From contig NZ_FOND01000003.1 in NCBI RefSeq assembly GCF_900112815.1, positions 124,001-188,000 on the forward strand: a DNA stretch of 64,000 bases, given 5' to 3'. The notes under the pieces were generated by a model. It was not told the DNA's origin, made no database searches, and worked only from the letters and a program-made list of their open reading frames with translations. This document shows, one piece after another, positions 45,262 to 54,681 of this stretch (position 1 is the stretch's first letter; each line of letters starts with the position of its first letter). Source of the stretch: Blastococcus tunisiensis (GTDB lineage: Bacteria > Actinomycetota > Actinomycetes > Mycobacteriales > Geodermatophilaceae). Made by a program: the position numbers and the translations under genes.

Positions 45262-47856
45262 TCAGGCGTCGGGAACGGGGGCGAGGACGACCTGGACGGT
45301 CAGCGGGCCCTCGCCGGCCAGCACGGACAGGTCGGCGATGCGCCCGGCGTCGGTCAGGTCCGACCGGGCGGCCTCCAGCGCCGCCACCTGTGCCTCCGGC
45401 GCGATGACGGTCGCGGTCTCGACGTCGGCGCGCATGGACACCTTGGCGTCGGACTTGGCCTTGCGCACCCCCGCCAGCGCCTCGGCCGTGACGGCGACGA
45501 CGGCCGGGTCGCCGCCGGTCGGCAGCTCGGTGGCGGCCGGCCAGAGCGCCCGGTGCACCGAGCCGCTCTGCCACCAGGACCAGACCTCCTCGGTCACGAA
45601 CGGCAGCACGGGCGCGAACAGCCGCAGCTGCACCGACAGGGCCAAGGCGAGGGTGGCCTGCGCCGACTCCGCCCCGGAGTCGGAGCGGTAGGCGCGGGAC
45701 TTCACCAGCTCGACGTAGTCGTCGCAGAACGACCAGAAGAAGGTCTCTGCGACCTCGAGCGCCCGGGTGTAGTTGAACGCCTCCATCGCGGCGGTCGCCT
45801 CGTCCACGACCTTCGCCAGCGCGGCGAGCAGACCGCGGTCGATCGGCTCGGTGATCCGGTCGGCGGCGGAGGCGAGGTCCACGTTCTCCGCGCCCAGCCC
45901 CAGGACGAACTTGCCGACGTTGAGGATCTTCATGGCCAGCCGCCGGCCGACCTTCATCTGCGCCTCGTCGAACGGCGAGTCCGCACCGGGGCGCGCGCCG
46001 GCGGCCCGCCAGCGGACGGCGTCGGTCCCGTAGCGCTCCAGGACGTCGATCGGCGTGGTGGCGTTGCCCTTCGACTTCGACATCTTCTTGCGGTCGGGGT
46101 CGACGACGAAGCCGGAGATGGTGGCGTGCGTCCAGGGCACCGTGCCGTGCTCGAAGTGCGCGCGGACGACGGTGGAGAACAGCCAGGTGCGGATGATGTC
46201 GTGCGCCTGCGGCCGCTGGTCCATCGGGAAGACGGCCGCGAACAGCTCCGGGTCGGTGTCCCAGCCCGAGGCCACCTGCGGGGACAGCGACGACGTCGCC
46301 CAGGTGTCCATGACGTCGGGGTCGGCGATGAACCCGCCGGGCTCGCCGCGCTGCGACTCGTCGAAGCCCGGCGGGACGTCGGAGGACGGGTCGACCGGCA
46401 GCGACGCCTCGGGTGCCAGGATCGGCTCGTCGTGGATCGGCTCGCCGGCGTCGTCCAGGCGGTACCAGACCGGGAACGGGACGCCGAAGAACCGCTGGCG
46501 GCTGATCAGCCAGTCACCGTTGAGGCCCTCGACCCAGTTGTCGTAGCGGTGCCGCATGTGCTCGGGCACCCACTGGATCTCCTTGCCGCGGGCCACGAGC
46601 GCATCGCGCAGGTCGGCGTCGCGCCCGCCGTTGCGGATGTACCACTGCCGCGTGGTGACGATCTCCAGCGGGCGCTCGCCCTTCTCGAAGAACTTCACCG
46701 GGTGGGTGATCGGCTTCGGCTCGCCGTCCAGGTCGCCCGATTCCTTCAGCAGCTCCACGATCCGCTGCTGCGCGCTGAACACCGTCTTGCCGGCCAGCTC
46801 GTCGTAGGGCTGGGCCGGGACGCCGGGCGGCGGGTCGGCCAGGATGCGCCCGTCCCACCCGACGATCGCCCGGGTGGGCAGCTGCAGCTCGCGCCACCAG
46901 GTGACGTCGTTGAGGTCGCCGAAGGTGCAGATCATCGCGATGCCCGAGCCCTTGTCCGGCTCCGCGAGGCGGTGCGCCACGACCGGGACCTCGACGTCGA
47001 ACAGCGGCGTCCGCACCGTCTTCCCGAACAGCGGCCGGTAACGCTCGTCGTCGGGGTGGGCGACCAGGGCGACGCAGGCCGGCAGCAGCTCGGGCCGGGT
47101 GGTCTCGATGAAGACGGGGCCGTCGGGGCCGGAGAAGGAGATCCGGTGGTAGGCGCCGGGCCGCTCCCGGTCCTCGAGCTCGGCCTGGGCGACGGCGGTG
47201 CGGAAGGTGACGTCCCAGAGGGTGGGTGCCTCCTGCGCGTAGGCCTCACCGCGCGCCAGGTTCTGCAGGAACATCCGCTGGGCCGTGGCCCGAGAGGACT
47301 CCGAGATGGTCCGGTAGACGTTCGACCAGTCCACCGACAGGCCCACGCGGCGCCAGAGCTTCTCGAACTCCGCCTCGTCCTCCTCGGTCAGCTGCATGCA
47401 CAGCTCGACGAAGTTGCGCCGGGAGATGGGCAGCTGGTTCTTGTCCGGCGTGGCCGGCGGCTCGAAGGACGGGTCGTAGGGCAGCGACGGATCGCACCGC
47501 ACGCCGTAGTAGTTCTGCACCCGGCGCTCGGTGGGCAGGCCGTTGTCGTCCCAGCCCATCGGGTAGAAGACGTGCTTGCCGCGCATCCGCTGGTAGCGGG
47601 CGACGAAGTCGGTGTGGGTGTAGCTGAAGACGTGGCCCACGTGCAGCGAGCCGCTCGCCGTCGGCGGGGGAGTGTCGATGGACCAGATCTGCTCGCGCGG
47701 CCCGGTCAGGGCGGCGGCGCGGTCGAAGCCGTAGGTGTCCTCGGCGGACCAGCGCTCGACCCACTTCTCCTCGAGCCCGTCGATCGAGGGCTTCTCGGGT
47801 ACGCCGACGGTCGCTCCCGGGGCAGGGGTGTCCGGGGTCGCGATGTCGGGAGCCAT
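45262..47856 (-). CDS. valS: Valyl-tRNA synthetase, archaeal-type
   Basis: An 864-residue class I aminoacyl-tRNA synthetase charging tRNA-Val. HIGH motif is SGSLHVGH and KMSKS motif KMSKSKGN. The CP1 editing domain ([20 protein letters not shown]) is complete. The segment [18 protein letters not shown] and the absence of the long C-terminal coiled coil mark the archaeal/Rickettsia-type ValS rather than the usual bacterial type. It is transcribed opposite to clpX, folC and ndk. ATG 47856 is chosen; ATG 47865 is possible. Confidence 0.93.
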   Translation of the reverse strand: MAPDIATPDTPAPGATVGVPEKPSIDGLEEKWVERWSAEDTYGFDRAAALTGPREQIWSIDTPPPTASGSLHVGHVFSYTHTDFVARYQRMRGKHVFYPMGWDDNGLPTERRVQNYYGVRCDPSLPYDPSFEPPATPDKNQLPISRRNFVELCMQLTEEDEAEFEKLWRRVGLSVDWSNVYRTISESSRATAQRMFLQNLARGEAYAQEAPTLWDVTFRTAVAQAELEDRERPGAYHRISFSGPDGPVFIETTRPELLPACVALVAHPDDERYRPLFGKTVRTPLFDVEVPVVAHRLAEPDKGSGIAMICTFGDLNDVTWWRELQLPTRAIVGWDGRILADPPPGVPAQPYDELAGKTVFSAQQRIVELLKESGDLDGEPKPITHPVKFFEKGERPLEIVTTRQWYIRNGGRDADLRDALVARGKEIQWVPEHMRHRYDNWVEGLNGDWLISRQRFFGVPFPVWYRLDDAGEPIHDEPILAPEASLPVDPSSDVPPGFDESQRGEPGGFIADPDVMDTWATSSLSPQVASGWDTDPELFAAVFPMDQRPQAHDIIRTWLFSTVVRAHFEHGTVPWTHATISGFVVDPDRKKMSKSKGNATTPIDVLERYGTDAVRWRAAGARPGADSPFDEAQMKVGRRLAMKILNVGKFVLGLGAENVDLASAADRITEPIDRGLLAALAKVVDEATAAMEAFNYTRALEVAETFFWSFCDDYVELVKSRAYRSDSGAESAQATLALALSVQLRLFAPVLPFVTEEVWSWWQSGSVHRALWPAATELPTGGDPAVVAVTAEALAGVRKAKSDAKVSMRADVETATVIAPEAQVAALEAARSDLTDAGRIADLSVLAGEGPLTVQVVLAPVPDA

Positions 47857-47863
47857 GCCCTCC

Positions 47864-47869
47864 ATCCTA
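47864..47869 (-). promoter_or_regulatory. -10 box TAGGAT of valS
   Basis: On the minus strand TAGGAT ends seven bases before the ATG at 47856. If used, the mRNA would be leaderless even though GGAGG sits in the gap. Confidence 0.35.
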
Positions 47870-47936
47870 GGAAGGCCCGGCAACGAGGTTCCGCGCACGC
47901 CGGGAACCTCGCCCCCGCGTCGTCCGTGAGCCTGGC

Positions 47937-48392
47937 ATGGACACGCTGCGCCTGCTGCTCAACCTCGTCTGGCTCGTCCTGCAGGGCTGGATCCTCGCGC
48001 TGGCCTACCTGGTGGCCGGCGTCCTGGCCTGCCTGCTGGTCGTGACCATCCCGTTCGGCATCGCCTCGTTCCGCCTGGCGGCCTTCGTCGTCTGGCCGTT
48101 CGGCCGGACGACGGTGCGCGCACCCGGCGCCGGCGTGGCGTCGGCGGTCGGCAACCTGCTCTGGTTCCTCGTGGCCGGCTGGTGGCTGGCGGTGGTCCAC
48201 GTGGTCGCGGGCATCGGGTTCTGCCTGACGATCATCGGCATCCCCTTCGGCGTGGCCTCGTTCAAGCTGGCCGCCGTGGGGCTGTTCCCCCTGGGCAAGC
48301 GGGTGGTGGAGACCGCCCCGCCGCGGAACTGGATGCACGCGGGCAGCGGCGTGGTGGACGGCGGGGCCCGAGCGCGCGCGGGGGCGTACTGA
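47937..48392 (+). CDS. YccF-domain membrane protein
   Basis: A 151-residue membrane protein with two repeated units, each a hydrophobic helix followed by a [14 protein letters not shown] or [15 protein letters not shown] motif, the hallmark of the YccF domain. Function is unknown. It is divergent from valS (80-base gap) and lies 20 bases before folC. Confidence 0.85.
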   Translation: MDTLRLLLNLVWLVLQGWILALAYLVAGVLACLLVVTIPFGIASFRLAAFVVWPFGRTTVRAPGAGVASAVGNLLWFLVAGWWLAVVHVVAGIGFCLTIIGIPFGVASFKLAAVGLFPLGKRVVETAPPRNWMHAGSGVVDGGARARAGAY

Positions 48393-48412
48393 GCGGCTGG
48401 CATCCTGGGCCG

Positions 48413-49780
48413 GTGAACAGCGGCAGCACCGGGGACAGCCCCCGAGACATGGCCCGGGTCGAGCAGGAGCTGCTGGCCCGGTGGCCGGAGAGCCGCCTCG
48501 AGCCCTCGCTCACCCGCATCTCGGCCCTCGTCGACCTCCTCGGGTCCCCGCACCGCGCGATGCCGGTGGTCCACGTCGCCGGCACCAACGGCAAGACGAC
48601 GACGGCGCGGATGATCGACGAGCTCCTGCGCGGCTTCGGCCTGCGGGTCGGCCGGTTCACCAGCCCGCACCTGGAGTCGATCCGGGAGCGGATCGTGCTG
48701 GACGGCGAGCCGGTGAGCCCCGAGCGGTTCGTCGAGACCTACGAGGACATCGCGCCCTACGTCGAGATGGTCGACGCCGCCGGCGAGCACCCGCTCTCCT
48801 TCTTCGAGGTCATGGTCGGCATGGCCTACGCGCTCTTCGCCGAGGCGCCGGTCGACGTCGCGGTCATCGAGGTCGGCATGGGCGGCAGCTGGGACGCCAC
48901 GAACGTCGCCGACGGGCGGGTCGCCGTCGTCACGCCCGTCGACCTCGACCACGCCGAGTACCTGGGGCCCGACGTCGCGACCATCGCGGGGGAGAAGGCC
49001 GGGATCATCAAGGCCGACGCCATCGCCGTGCTGGCCCACCAGCAGCCCGGCGCCCTGGACACGCTCGTCCGGCGGGCCGTCGAGGTGGAGGCCGTGGTCG
49101 CCCGCGAGGGCACCGAGTTCGGCGTGCTGGAGCGGCGGGTCGCCGTCGGCGGCCAGCAGGTGCGCCTGCAGGGCCTGGGTGGCGAGTACGAGGAGGTCTT
49201 CCTCCCGCTGTTCGGCGCGCACCAGGCGCAGAACGCGGTCACCGCGCTGGCGGCCGTGGAGGCGTTCCTCGGTGCCGGCGCCGCCACCGGGCCGATCGAG
49301 CAGGAGACGGTGCGAGCGGCCTTCGCCGGCGTCCGCTCCCCGGGCCGGCTCGAGCGGTTGCGCACCAGCCCGACGGTCCTGGTCGACGCCGCGCACAACC
49401 CGGCGGGCATGGCGGCCACGGTCGACGCGATCAAGGAGTCCTTCGACTTCACCCGGCTGATCGGCGTGGTCAGCTGCGTCAGCGGCAAGGACGTGCACGG
49501 CATCCTCGCCGCGCTCGAGGACGTGTGCGCCGAGGTGGTCGTCACGCAGAACGGCTCGCCGCGTGCCATGGCCGCCGACGAGCTCGGGGCCCTGGCCGTC
49601 GACGTCTTCGGCGCCGACCGGGTCAGCGTCCAGCCACGGTTGGCCGAGGCGCTGACCGAGGCGATGGAGCTGGCCGAGGCCGGTCCGGACGACGCGCTCG
49701 GTGGGTCCGGTGTCCTGGTGACCGGCAGCGTGATCACCGCCGGCGAGGCGCGCGCCCTGCTGGCCCGGCGGCCCGCATGA
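48413..49780 (+). CDS. folC: Folylpolyglutamate synthase/dihydrofolate synthase
   Basis: A 455-residue Mur-ligase-family enzyme adding glutamate to folates. P-loop [48 protein letters not shown] and [11 protein letters not shown] are the FolC signatures. GTG 48413 is used; an ATG 12 codons further in is an alternative. The folC-DUF4233-ndk order is conserved in actinobacteria. Confidence 0.94.
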   Translation: MNSGSTGDSPRDMARVEQELLARWPESRLEPSLTRISALVDLLGSPHRAMPVVHVAGTNGKTTTARMIDELLRGFGLRVGRFTSPHLESIRERIVLDGEPVSPERFVETYEDIAPYVEMVDAAGEHPLSFFEVMVGMAYALFAEAPVDVAVIEVGMGGSWDATNVADGRVAVVTPVDLDHAEYLGPDVATIAGEKAGIIKADAIAVLAHQQPGALDTLVRRAVEVEAVVAREGTEFGVLERRVAVGGQQVRLQGLGGEYEEVFLPLFGAHQAQNAVTALAAVEAFLGAGAATGPIEQETVRAAFAGVRSPGRLERLRTSPTVLVDAAHNPAGMAATVDAIKESFDFTRLIGVVSCVSGKDVHGILAALEDVCAEVVVTQNGSPRAMAADELGALAVDVFGADRVSVQPRLAEALTEAMELAEAGPDDALGGSGVLVTGSVITAGEARALLARRPA

Positions 49781-50184
49781 CCGCGCCCGACCCGGTGCGT
49801 GCCGGTCGCGCCCTGGCCGGGGCGGCCGCCGGCGTCCTCGTGCTCGAGGGGCTGGCCGTGCTGTTCGTCCCCCGGGGCATCGCGCAGACCGGCGAGGGGC
49901 TCACCGGCGGGCGGCTGACCTACCTGCTCGTGCTGGCCGTCGTCCTCGTGCTGGCCGCGGGGATCCAGCGCCGTCCGCGGGGGGTGCTCGTCGGCACGGC
50001 GCTGCAGGTGCCGCTGCTGCTCACCGGGCTCCTGGACGGCGTCATGTGGTTCGTCGCCGGGGCGTTCGTGCTCATCTGGCTCTACCTGCTGCAGGTGCGC
50101 AAGGAGCTGCTGGGCTCGCCGTTCGGCCCGGTCGGGGTGGCGGTGCGGGGCGACGACGGCGGGGCGCCCGGACCCACCCCGTAG
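49777..50184 (+). CDS. DUF4233 membrane protein
   Basis: A 135-residue protein with four hydrophobic segments ([55 protein letters not shown]) and the DUF4233 ending RKELLG. It overlaps folC by four bases and precedes ndk, its usual place. Function is unknown. Confidence 0.88.
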   Translation: MTAPDPVRAGRALAGAAAGVLVLEGLAVLFVPRGIAQTGEGLTGGRLTYLLVLAVVLVLAAGIQRRPRGVLVGTALQVPLLLTGLLDGVMWFVAGAFVLIWLYLLQVRKELLGSPFGPVGVAVRGDDGGAPGPTP

Positions 50185-50187
50185 GCT
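50182..50187 (+). promoter_or_regulatory. -10 box TAGGCT of ndk
   Basis: TAGGCT ends eight bases before the ndk GTG, in the gap after DUF4233. A leaderless ndk transcript is likely in addition to readthrough from folC. Confidence 0.4.
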
Positions 50188-50195
50188 GCCGCCCC

Positions 50196-50606
50196 GTGAC
50201 CGAACGCACTCTCGTCCTCGTCAAGCCCGATGGTGTCGCCCGCGGCCTGGTCGGCGAGGTGATCACCCGCCTGGAGCGCAAGGGCCTGCGGCTGGTGGCC
50301 GCCGAGCTGCGCACGCTGAGCCGCGAGACCGCCGAGACGCACTACGCCGAGCACCGGGAGCGGCCGTTCTTCGGCTCGCTCGTCGAGTTCATCACCGGCG
50401 GCCCGCTCATGGCCCTGGTGGTGGAGGGGCCGCGGGCCATCGAGGCGTTCCGTGCGCTGGCCGGCGCGACCGACCCGGTGAAGGCGGCGCCCGGCACCAT
50501 CCGCGGGGACTTCGCCCTCGAGGTGCAGAACAACATCGTGCACGGCTCCGACTCGCCCGAGTCCGCCGAGCGCGAGGTGGCGCTCTTCTTCCCCGACCTC
50601 GGCTGA
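50196..50606 (+). CDS. ndk: Nucleoside diphosphate kinase
   Basis: A 136-residue enzyme exchanging the gamma-phosphate among NTPs. [13 protein letters not shown] and the active-site NIVHGSDS with the phosphohistidine are present. All family motifs are intact and the length is normal. Confidence 0.97.
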   Translation: MTERTLVLVKPDGVARGLVGEVITRLERKGLRLVAAELRTLSRETAETHYAEHRERPFFGSLVEFITGGPLMALVVEGPRAIEAFRALAGATDPVKAAPGTIRGDFALEVQNNIVHGSDSPESAEREVALFFPDLG

Positions 50607-50610
50607 CCCG

Positions 50611-50698
50611 CCACGATCAGCCTCCCTGATCATCGGGCGTCCTCCCTCACGTCCTGCGGTGGGGGAGGACGCGTCATGATCAGGGGCGCTGATCGTGG
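50611..50698. terminator. Long near-perfect palindrome (40-base arms) after ndk
   Basis: Arms 50611-50650 and 50659-50698 match at 34 of 40 positions around an 8-base loop. Paired blocks are CCACGATCAGC, CCCTGATCAT and CGTCCTCCC-CAC. It lies between the convergent ndk and 4-TM genes and can end transcripts from both. It is much longer than the other terminators in the window. Confidence 0.7.
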
Positions 50699-50722
50699 CG
50701 TGTCCCCGGTGGGGGCGGCGGG

Positions 50723-51229
50723 TCAGAGGTCGGCGTCGGCGGGCTCCTCGGGGGAGGTCCAGGCCAGGTGCCAGTAGGTCAGCAGGCCGCTGGCGAACCA
50801 CAGCAGGAACCCGAGGCAGAGCGCCAGCATCACGTGCCCGGTGAGGCCGACGACGGCGACCGCCCCGGTCCACGCCGCGAACGTCAGAGCCGTGCTCGGC
50901 CACGCCACCGCGGTGTGGGACCGTTCGCCGAGCCGCCGCTGGTGCTCGTCCAGCGATCGCTTGTCCCGGTCGAGGACGCCGCGGATGCCGAGGTTCAGCA
51001 GCGAGTGCAGCGGGATGAACCCGAGCATCCCGACCATCCAGGCGACGAAGAACCACGTCGGCCACTCCTCGTCGGTCGAGGCGGCGACGAGCGTGGCGGC
51101 CACGAGGGCCACCACGAGCGCGACCTCGGCGACGACGGCCCGCCGGCGCACCCGCGGCTCCCGGGTCCAGGCGTAGCGGTCGTCCTCGAAGGTCCGGGCG
51201 AGGTAGGTCTGCGCAGGGGAGTTGCTCAC
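50723..51229 (-). CDS. Small integral membrane protein paired with an XRE regulator
   Basis: A 168-residue protein with about four hydrophobic segments (AVVAEVALVVALVAATLVAA, WFFVAWMVGMLGFIPLHSLL, TALTFAAWTGAVAVVGLTG, LALCLGFLLWFASGLLTYW) and a charged middle loop. No function is recognised. The GTG overlaps the upstream HTH gene by four bases, so the two form a module. Similar HTH plus membrane pairs are common and mostly uncharacterised. Confidence 0.75.
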   Translation of the reverse strand: MSNSPAQTYLARTFEDDRYAWTREPRVRRRAVVAEVALVVALVAATLVAASTDEEWPTWFFVAWMVGMLGFIPLHSLLNLGIRGVLDRDKRSLDEHQRRLGERSHTAVAWPSTALTFAAWTGAVAVVGLTGHVMLALCLGFLLWFASGLLTYWHLAWTSPEEPADADL

Positions 51230-51492
51230 GACGTCCTCCTGAGGAGTTCCTGGCTGAGTGAGGGCAGGGGGTCGAGGGAGAAGATCGCCTCGACCGGCAG
51301 CTCGAAGTAGCGGGCGATGCGCAGGGCCAGGGCCAGGGACGGGCTGTACTCGCCGCGCTCCACGTAGCCGATGGTCTGCGGGTGGACGCCCACCGCCTCG
51401 GCCAGTTCCTTCCGGCTGACGCCACGGTCGGCACGCAGCACGCCGATGCGGTCGTGGACCTTGTCCGCCTCGCTCTTGGGCTGTCGTCCCAT
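51226..51492 (-). CDS. XRE-family HTH regulator (YozG-like)
   Basis: An 88-residue Cro/C1-type HTH: RIGVLRADRGVSRKELAEAV, then GVHPQTIGYVERGEYSPSLALALRIARYFE. It is a stand-alone DNA-binding domain with no effector domain. An AT-rich upstream stretch (ATTAATCGTACGAAGATACG), unusual in this GC-rich DNA, is the likely operator. Confidence 0.85.
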   Translation of the reverse strand: MGRQPKSEADKVHDRIGVLRADRGVSRKELAEAVGVHPQTIGYVERGEYSPSLALALRIARYFELPVEAIFSLDPLPSLSQELLRRTS

Positions 51493-51499
51493 ACGACGG

Positions 51500-51530
51500 A
51501 CCGTAGCATTAATCGTACGAAGATACGCAA
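51500..51530 (-). promoter_or_regulatory. Promoter of the XRE/membrane protein pair
   Basis: On the minus strand TTGCGT (51530-51525) and TACGGT (51505-51500) are separated by 19 bases, and the -10 ends seven bases before the ATG, indicating a leaderless transcript. The AT-rich spacer would be covered by an autorepressor. Confidence 0.45.
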
Positions 51531-51606
51531 CTGTGTGCGCTCAGGCCCGGTTCCATGCCCCGAAACCGGGCTCCAGCGCACGCGCTCATCGGTGTGGGAC
51601 GGCGGC

Positions 51607-51612
51607 TACCCT
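51607..51612 (+). promoter_or_regulatory. -10 box TACCCT of the radical SAM operon
   Basis: TACCCT ends nine bases before the ATG at 51622 with no ribosome site between, so a leaderless or near-leaderless mRNA is likely. Confidence 0.4.
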
Positions 51613-51621
51613 GGGACGGTC

Positions 51622-53565
51622 ATGACTGCAGAACTCCGCGCCTCCGCAGGCGAGTCGCTCTACGCCCGCCTCGAGCCGCTGCTGGCCCAGATCCAGAAGC
51701 CGATCCAGTACGTCGGCGGTGAGCTCAACTCCCAGGTCAAGCCGTGGGAGGACGCCGCCGTCCACTGGGCGCTGATGTATCCCGACGCCTACGAGGTGGG
51801 GCTGCCGAACCAGGGCTTGATGATCCTGTACGAGGTGCTCAACGAGCGCCCCGACGCCCTGGCCGAGCGCACCTACGCCGTCTGGCCCGACCTCGCCGGC
51901 CTCATGCGGGAGAACGGCGTCCCGCAGTTCACCGTCGACGGGCACCGGTCGGTGCGCGACTTCGACCTGCTCGGCGTCAGCTTCGCCACCGAGCTGGGCT
52001 ACACCAACCTGCTGGAGGCCCTCGACCTCGCCGGCGTCCCCATCCAGGCCGTCGACCGGGACGAGTCGCACCCGGTCGTCGTCGCCGGCGGGCACGCCGC
52101 CTTCAACCCCGAGCCGGTCGCCGACTTCGTCGACTGCGCCGTCCTCGGCGACGGCGAGCAGGTCGTCGGCGACATCACCGACGTCGTCAAGGCGTGGAAG
52201 GCGCAGGGGCGGCCCGGCGGCCGGGTCGAGCTGCTGGCCCGGCTGGCCCGCGTCGACGGCGTCTACGTGCCGCGGTTCTACGCCGTCTCCTACGGTCCGG
52301 ACGGCGCGATCGCCGGCGTGCAGCGCACCCGCGACGACGTCCCGGCGAAGGTCGGCAAGCGCACCGTCATGGACCTCGACGAGTGGCCCTACCCGAAGAC
52401 GCCGATCGTGCCGCTGGCCGAGAGCGTCCACGAGCGGATGAGCGTCGAGATCTTCCGCGGCTGCACCCGCGGCTGCCGCTTCTGCCAGGCCGGGATGATC
52501 ACCCGCCCGGTCCGGGAGCGGACGATCACCGGCATCGGCTCGATGGTCGAGCAGGGCCTGAAGGCCACCGGCTACGAGGAGGTCGGCCTGCTGAGCCTCT
52601 CCAGCGCCGACCACTCCGAGATCGGTCAGGTCGCCAAGGAGCTCGCCGACCGCTACGAGGGCACCAACACCAGTCTCAGCCTGCCGAGCACCCGGGTGGA
52701 CGCCTTCAACGTCACCCTGGCCAACGAGCTCTCCCGCAACGGACGGCGCAGCGGCCTGACCTTCGCCCCCGAGGGCGGCAGCGAGCGGATCCGGCGGGTG
52801 ATCAACAAGACGGTGTCCAAGGAGGACCTGGTCCGCACGGTCACCACCGCCTACGCCAACGGCTGGCGCCAGGTGAAGCTCTACTTCATGTGCGGGCTGC
52901 CCACCGAGACCGACGAGGACGTGCTGGAGATCGCCGACCTCGCCGTCGAGGTGATCAAGGCCGGCCGGGAGGCCAGCGGGCAGAAGGACATCCGCTGCAC
53001 GGTGAGCATCGGCGGCTTCGTGCCCAAGCCGCACACGCCCTTCCAGTGGGCGGGTCAGGCCAGCGCCGAGACCATCGACCACCGTCTGCGGCTGCTCCGG
53101 CAGAAGATCAACGAGGACCGCCGCATCGGCCGGTCCATCGGCCTGCGCTACCACGACGGCAAGCCCGGCGTGATCGAGGGACTGCTCTCCCGGGGCGACC
53201 GCCGGGTCGGCCGGGTCATCGAGCGGGTCTGGCGCGAGGGCGGGAAGTTCGACGGCTGGAGCGAGCACTTCTCCTACGACCGCTGGACGCAGGCGGCCAC
53301 CGAGGAGCTGCAGCCGTTCGGCGTCGACCTCGACTGGTACACCACCCGCGAGCGCACCGAGCACGAGATCCTGCCCTGGGACCACCTGGACTCCGGGCTG
53401 GACAAGGAGTGGCTCTGGGAGGACTGGCAGGAGGCCCTCAACGAGGAGGAGGTCGCCGACTGCCGGTGGACCCCCTGCTACGACTGCGGCGTCTGCCCGA
53501 CCATGGGCACCGAGATCCAGATCGGGCCGACAGGGCGCAGCCTGCTGCCGCTCACCGTCGTCTGA
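51622..53565 (+). CDS. TIGR03960-family B12-binding-domain radical SAM protein
   Basis: A 647-residue radical SAM enzyme. An N-terminal cobalamin-type Rossmann domain (LLGVSFATELGYTNLLEALD, VVVAGGHAAFNPEP) is followed by the [4Fe-4S] motif CTRGCRFCQ and a TIM barrel, with a C-terminal Cys cluster CYDCGVCP. The family always pairs with the TIGR03936/DUF2344 protein encoded next. It has been linked by context to tRNA or ribosome modification; the reaction is unproven. Confidence 0.9.
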   Translation: MTAELRASAGESLYARLEPLLAQIQKPIQYVGGELNSQVKPWEDAAVHWALMYPDAYEVGLPNQGLMILYEVLNERPDALAERTYAVWPDLAGLMRENGVPQFTVDGHRSVRDFDLLGVSFATELGYTNLLEALDLAGVPIQAVDRDESHPVVVAGGHAAFNPEPVADFVDCAVLGDGEQVVGDITDVVKAWKAQGRPGGRVELLARLARVDGVYVPRFYAVSYGPDGAIAGVQRTRDDVPAKVGKRTVMDLDEWPYPKTPIVPLAESVHERMSVEIFRGCTRGCRFCQAGMITRPVRERTITGIGSMVEQGLKATGYEEVGLLSLSSADHSEIGQVAKELADRYEGTNTSLSLPSTRVDAFNVTLANELSRNGRRSGLTFAPEGGSERIRRVINKTVSKEDLVRTVTTAYANGWRQVKLYFMCGLPTETDEDVLEIADLAVEVIKAGREASGQKDIRCTVSIGGFVPKPHTPFQWAGQASAETIDHRLRLLRQKINEDRRIGRSIGLRYHDGKPGVIEGLLSRGDRRVGRVIERVWREGGKFDGWSEHFSYDRWTQAATEELQPFGVDLDWYTTRERTEHEILPWDHLDSGLDKEWLWEDWQEALNEEEVADCRWTPCYDCGVCPTMGTEIQIGPTGRSLLPLTVV

Positions 53566-54326
53566 TGGCCCGCCAGCCCGAGGGCCCGCCCCCGCCGCCG
53601 ACCGTCCAGAAGCTGCGGATCCGCTACGCCAAGCGGGGCCGGCTCCGCTTCGCCTCCCACCGCGACCTCGCGCGCACCCTCGAGCGCGCGCTGCGCCGCG
53701 CCGGGGTGCCCATGGCGTTCTCCGCCGGGTTCAGCCCGCACCCGAAGATCTCCTACATCGGGGCGGCCCCGACCGGATCCGCGAGCGAGGCCGAGTACCT
53801 GGAGATCGGCCTGTCCGTGGCCTGCGAGCCCGAGGCGGTGCGGGCGGCGCTGGACGGCGCCCTGCCGGCGGAGATCGCGATCCTGGACTGCGTGGCGGCG
53901 GGGGAGGGCACCGGGTCGCTGGCCGACCGGATCGACACCTCCGTGTGGCGGGTGGAGCTGCCGGGTGTCTCGCTGGCCGAGCTGCAGCCGGCCGTCGAGG
54001 AGTTCCTCGGGCGCGAGGTGGTCACCGTCGCCAAGCGGACGAAGAACGGCCTCAAGGACATCGACGCGCGCGCCTCGGTCGCCAGCGCGTCGGCGGCCGA
54101 GGAGGCAGGTTGTGCCATACTGCACATGGTCGTCCGGCAGCTGACGCCCGCTGTACGACCAGACGACGTGTTGGCCGCCCTGGCTGCCGTCGCCGACCTG
54201 CACCCGCCGTTGCCCGCCCGGGCCGTGCGTGAGGCGCAGGGCCGGCTCGACGACACCGGGACCGTGGCCGATCCGCTCGGTCCGGACCGTGCGGCGCGCA
54301 TCCCTCGGGAGCACGCGGCGATCTGA
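53565..54326 (+). CDS. TIGR03936-family radical SAM-associated protein (DUF2344)
   Basis: A 253-residue protein starting KLRIRYAKRGRLRFASHRDLARTLERAL, then GFSPHPKISYIGAAPTGSASEAEYLEI, the DUF2344 signature. It overlaps the radical SAM gene by one base and is its constant partner. Downstream comes RNase E, as in many actinobacteria, which supports an RNA-related role. Confidence 0.88.
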   Translation: MARQPEGPPPPPTVQKLRIRYAKRGRLRFASHRDLARTLERALRRAGVPMAFSAGFSPHPKISYIGAAPTGSASEAEYLEIGLSVACEPEAVRAALDGALPAEIAILDCVAAGEGTGSLADRIDTSVWRVELPGVSLAELQPAVEEFLGREVVTVAKRTKNGLKDIDARASVASASAAEEAGCAILHMVVRQLTPAVRPDDVLAALAAVADLHPPLPARAVREAQGRLDDTGTVADPLGPDRAARIPREHAAI

Positions 54327-54681
54327 CCGGTGGGTCCCCGGAGGTCTCGCGACGTCGAGCGCCACGGCTGCCAGGCGTGACGCGCCCCGATCCGGGCCAC
54401 CCGGTCCGGACCACGCAGACCCTCGCACCACCGACGGACCAGCACACGAACCGCACCACCACACGAAGAGCACCACCGCACCGGAGTTGCACCCGGGGCG
54501 GGCACCACCGCAGTCCGGCTCCCGCCGCGGCAACCGTCGCGCGGAGGCCGACATCAGACTTCCGCAGGGCGAGCCACCCCCGCCGTACCCCGTGCGACGG
54601 CCCGCCCCGCCCAACCCGTGCTCCTGCGCGGCCGCCAGTCATCCGATCGGCGCCCGGGAGCACATGAGGAGACGAGCCCTC
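54327..54681 (+). other. Long leader upstream of RNase E
   Basis: A 355-base non-coding region. Around 54409-54490 it is strikingly rich in C and A and poor in G and T on the coding strand (for example ACCAGCACACGAACC and CACCACCACACGAAG), so it should stay single-stranded. It may be an RNase E target for autoregulation. No small gene is evident. Confidence 0.45.

Noticed and set aside
54377-54667. A 96-codon frame in the rne leader
   Set aside because: It is Thr/Arg/Pro-rich owing to the C/A-rich leader and lacks a ribosome site.
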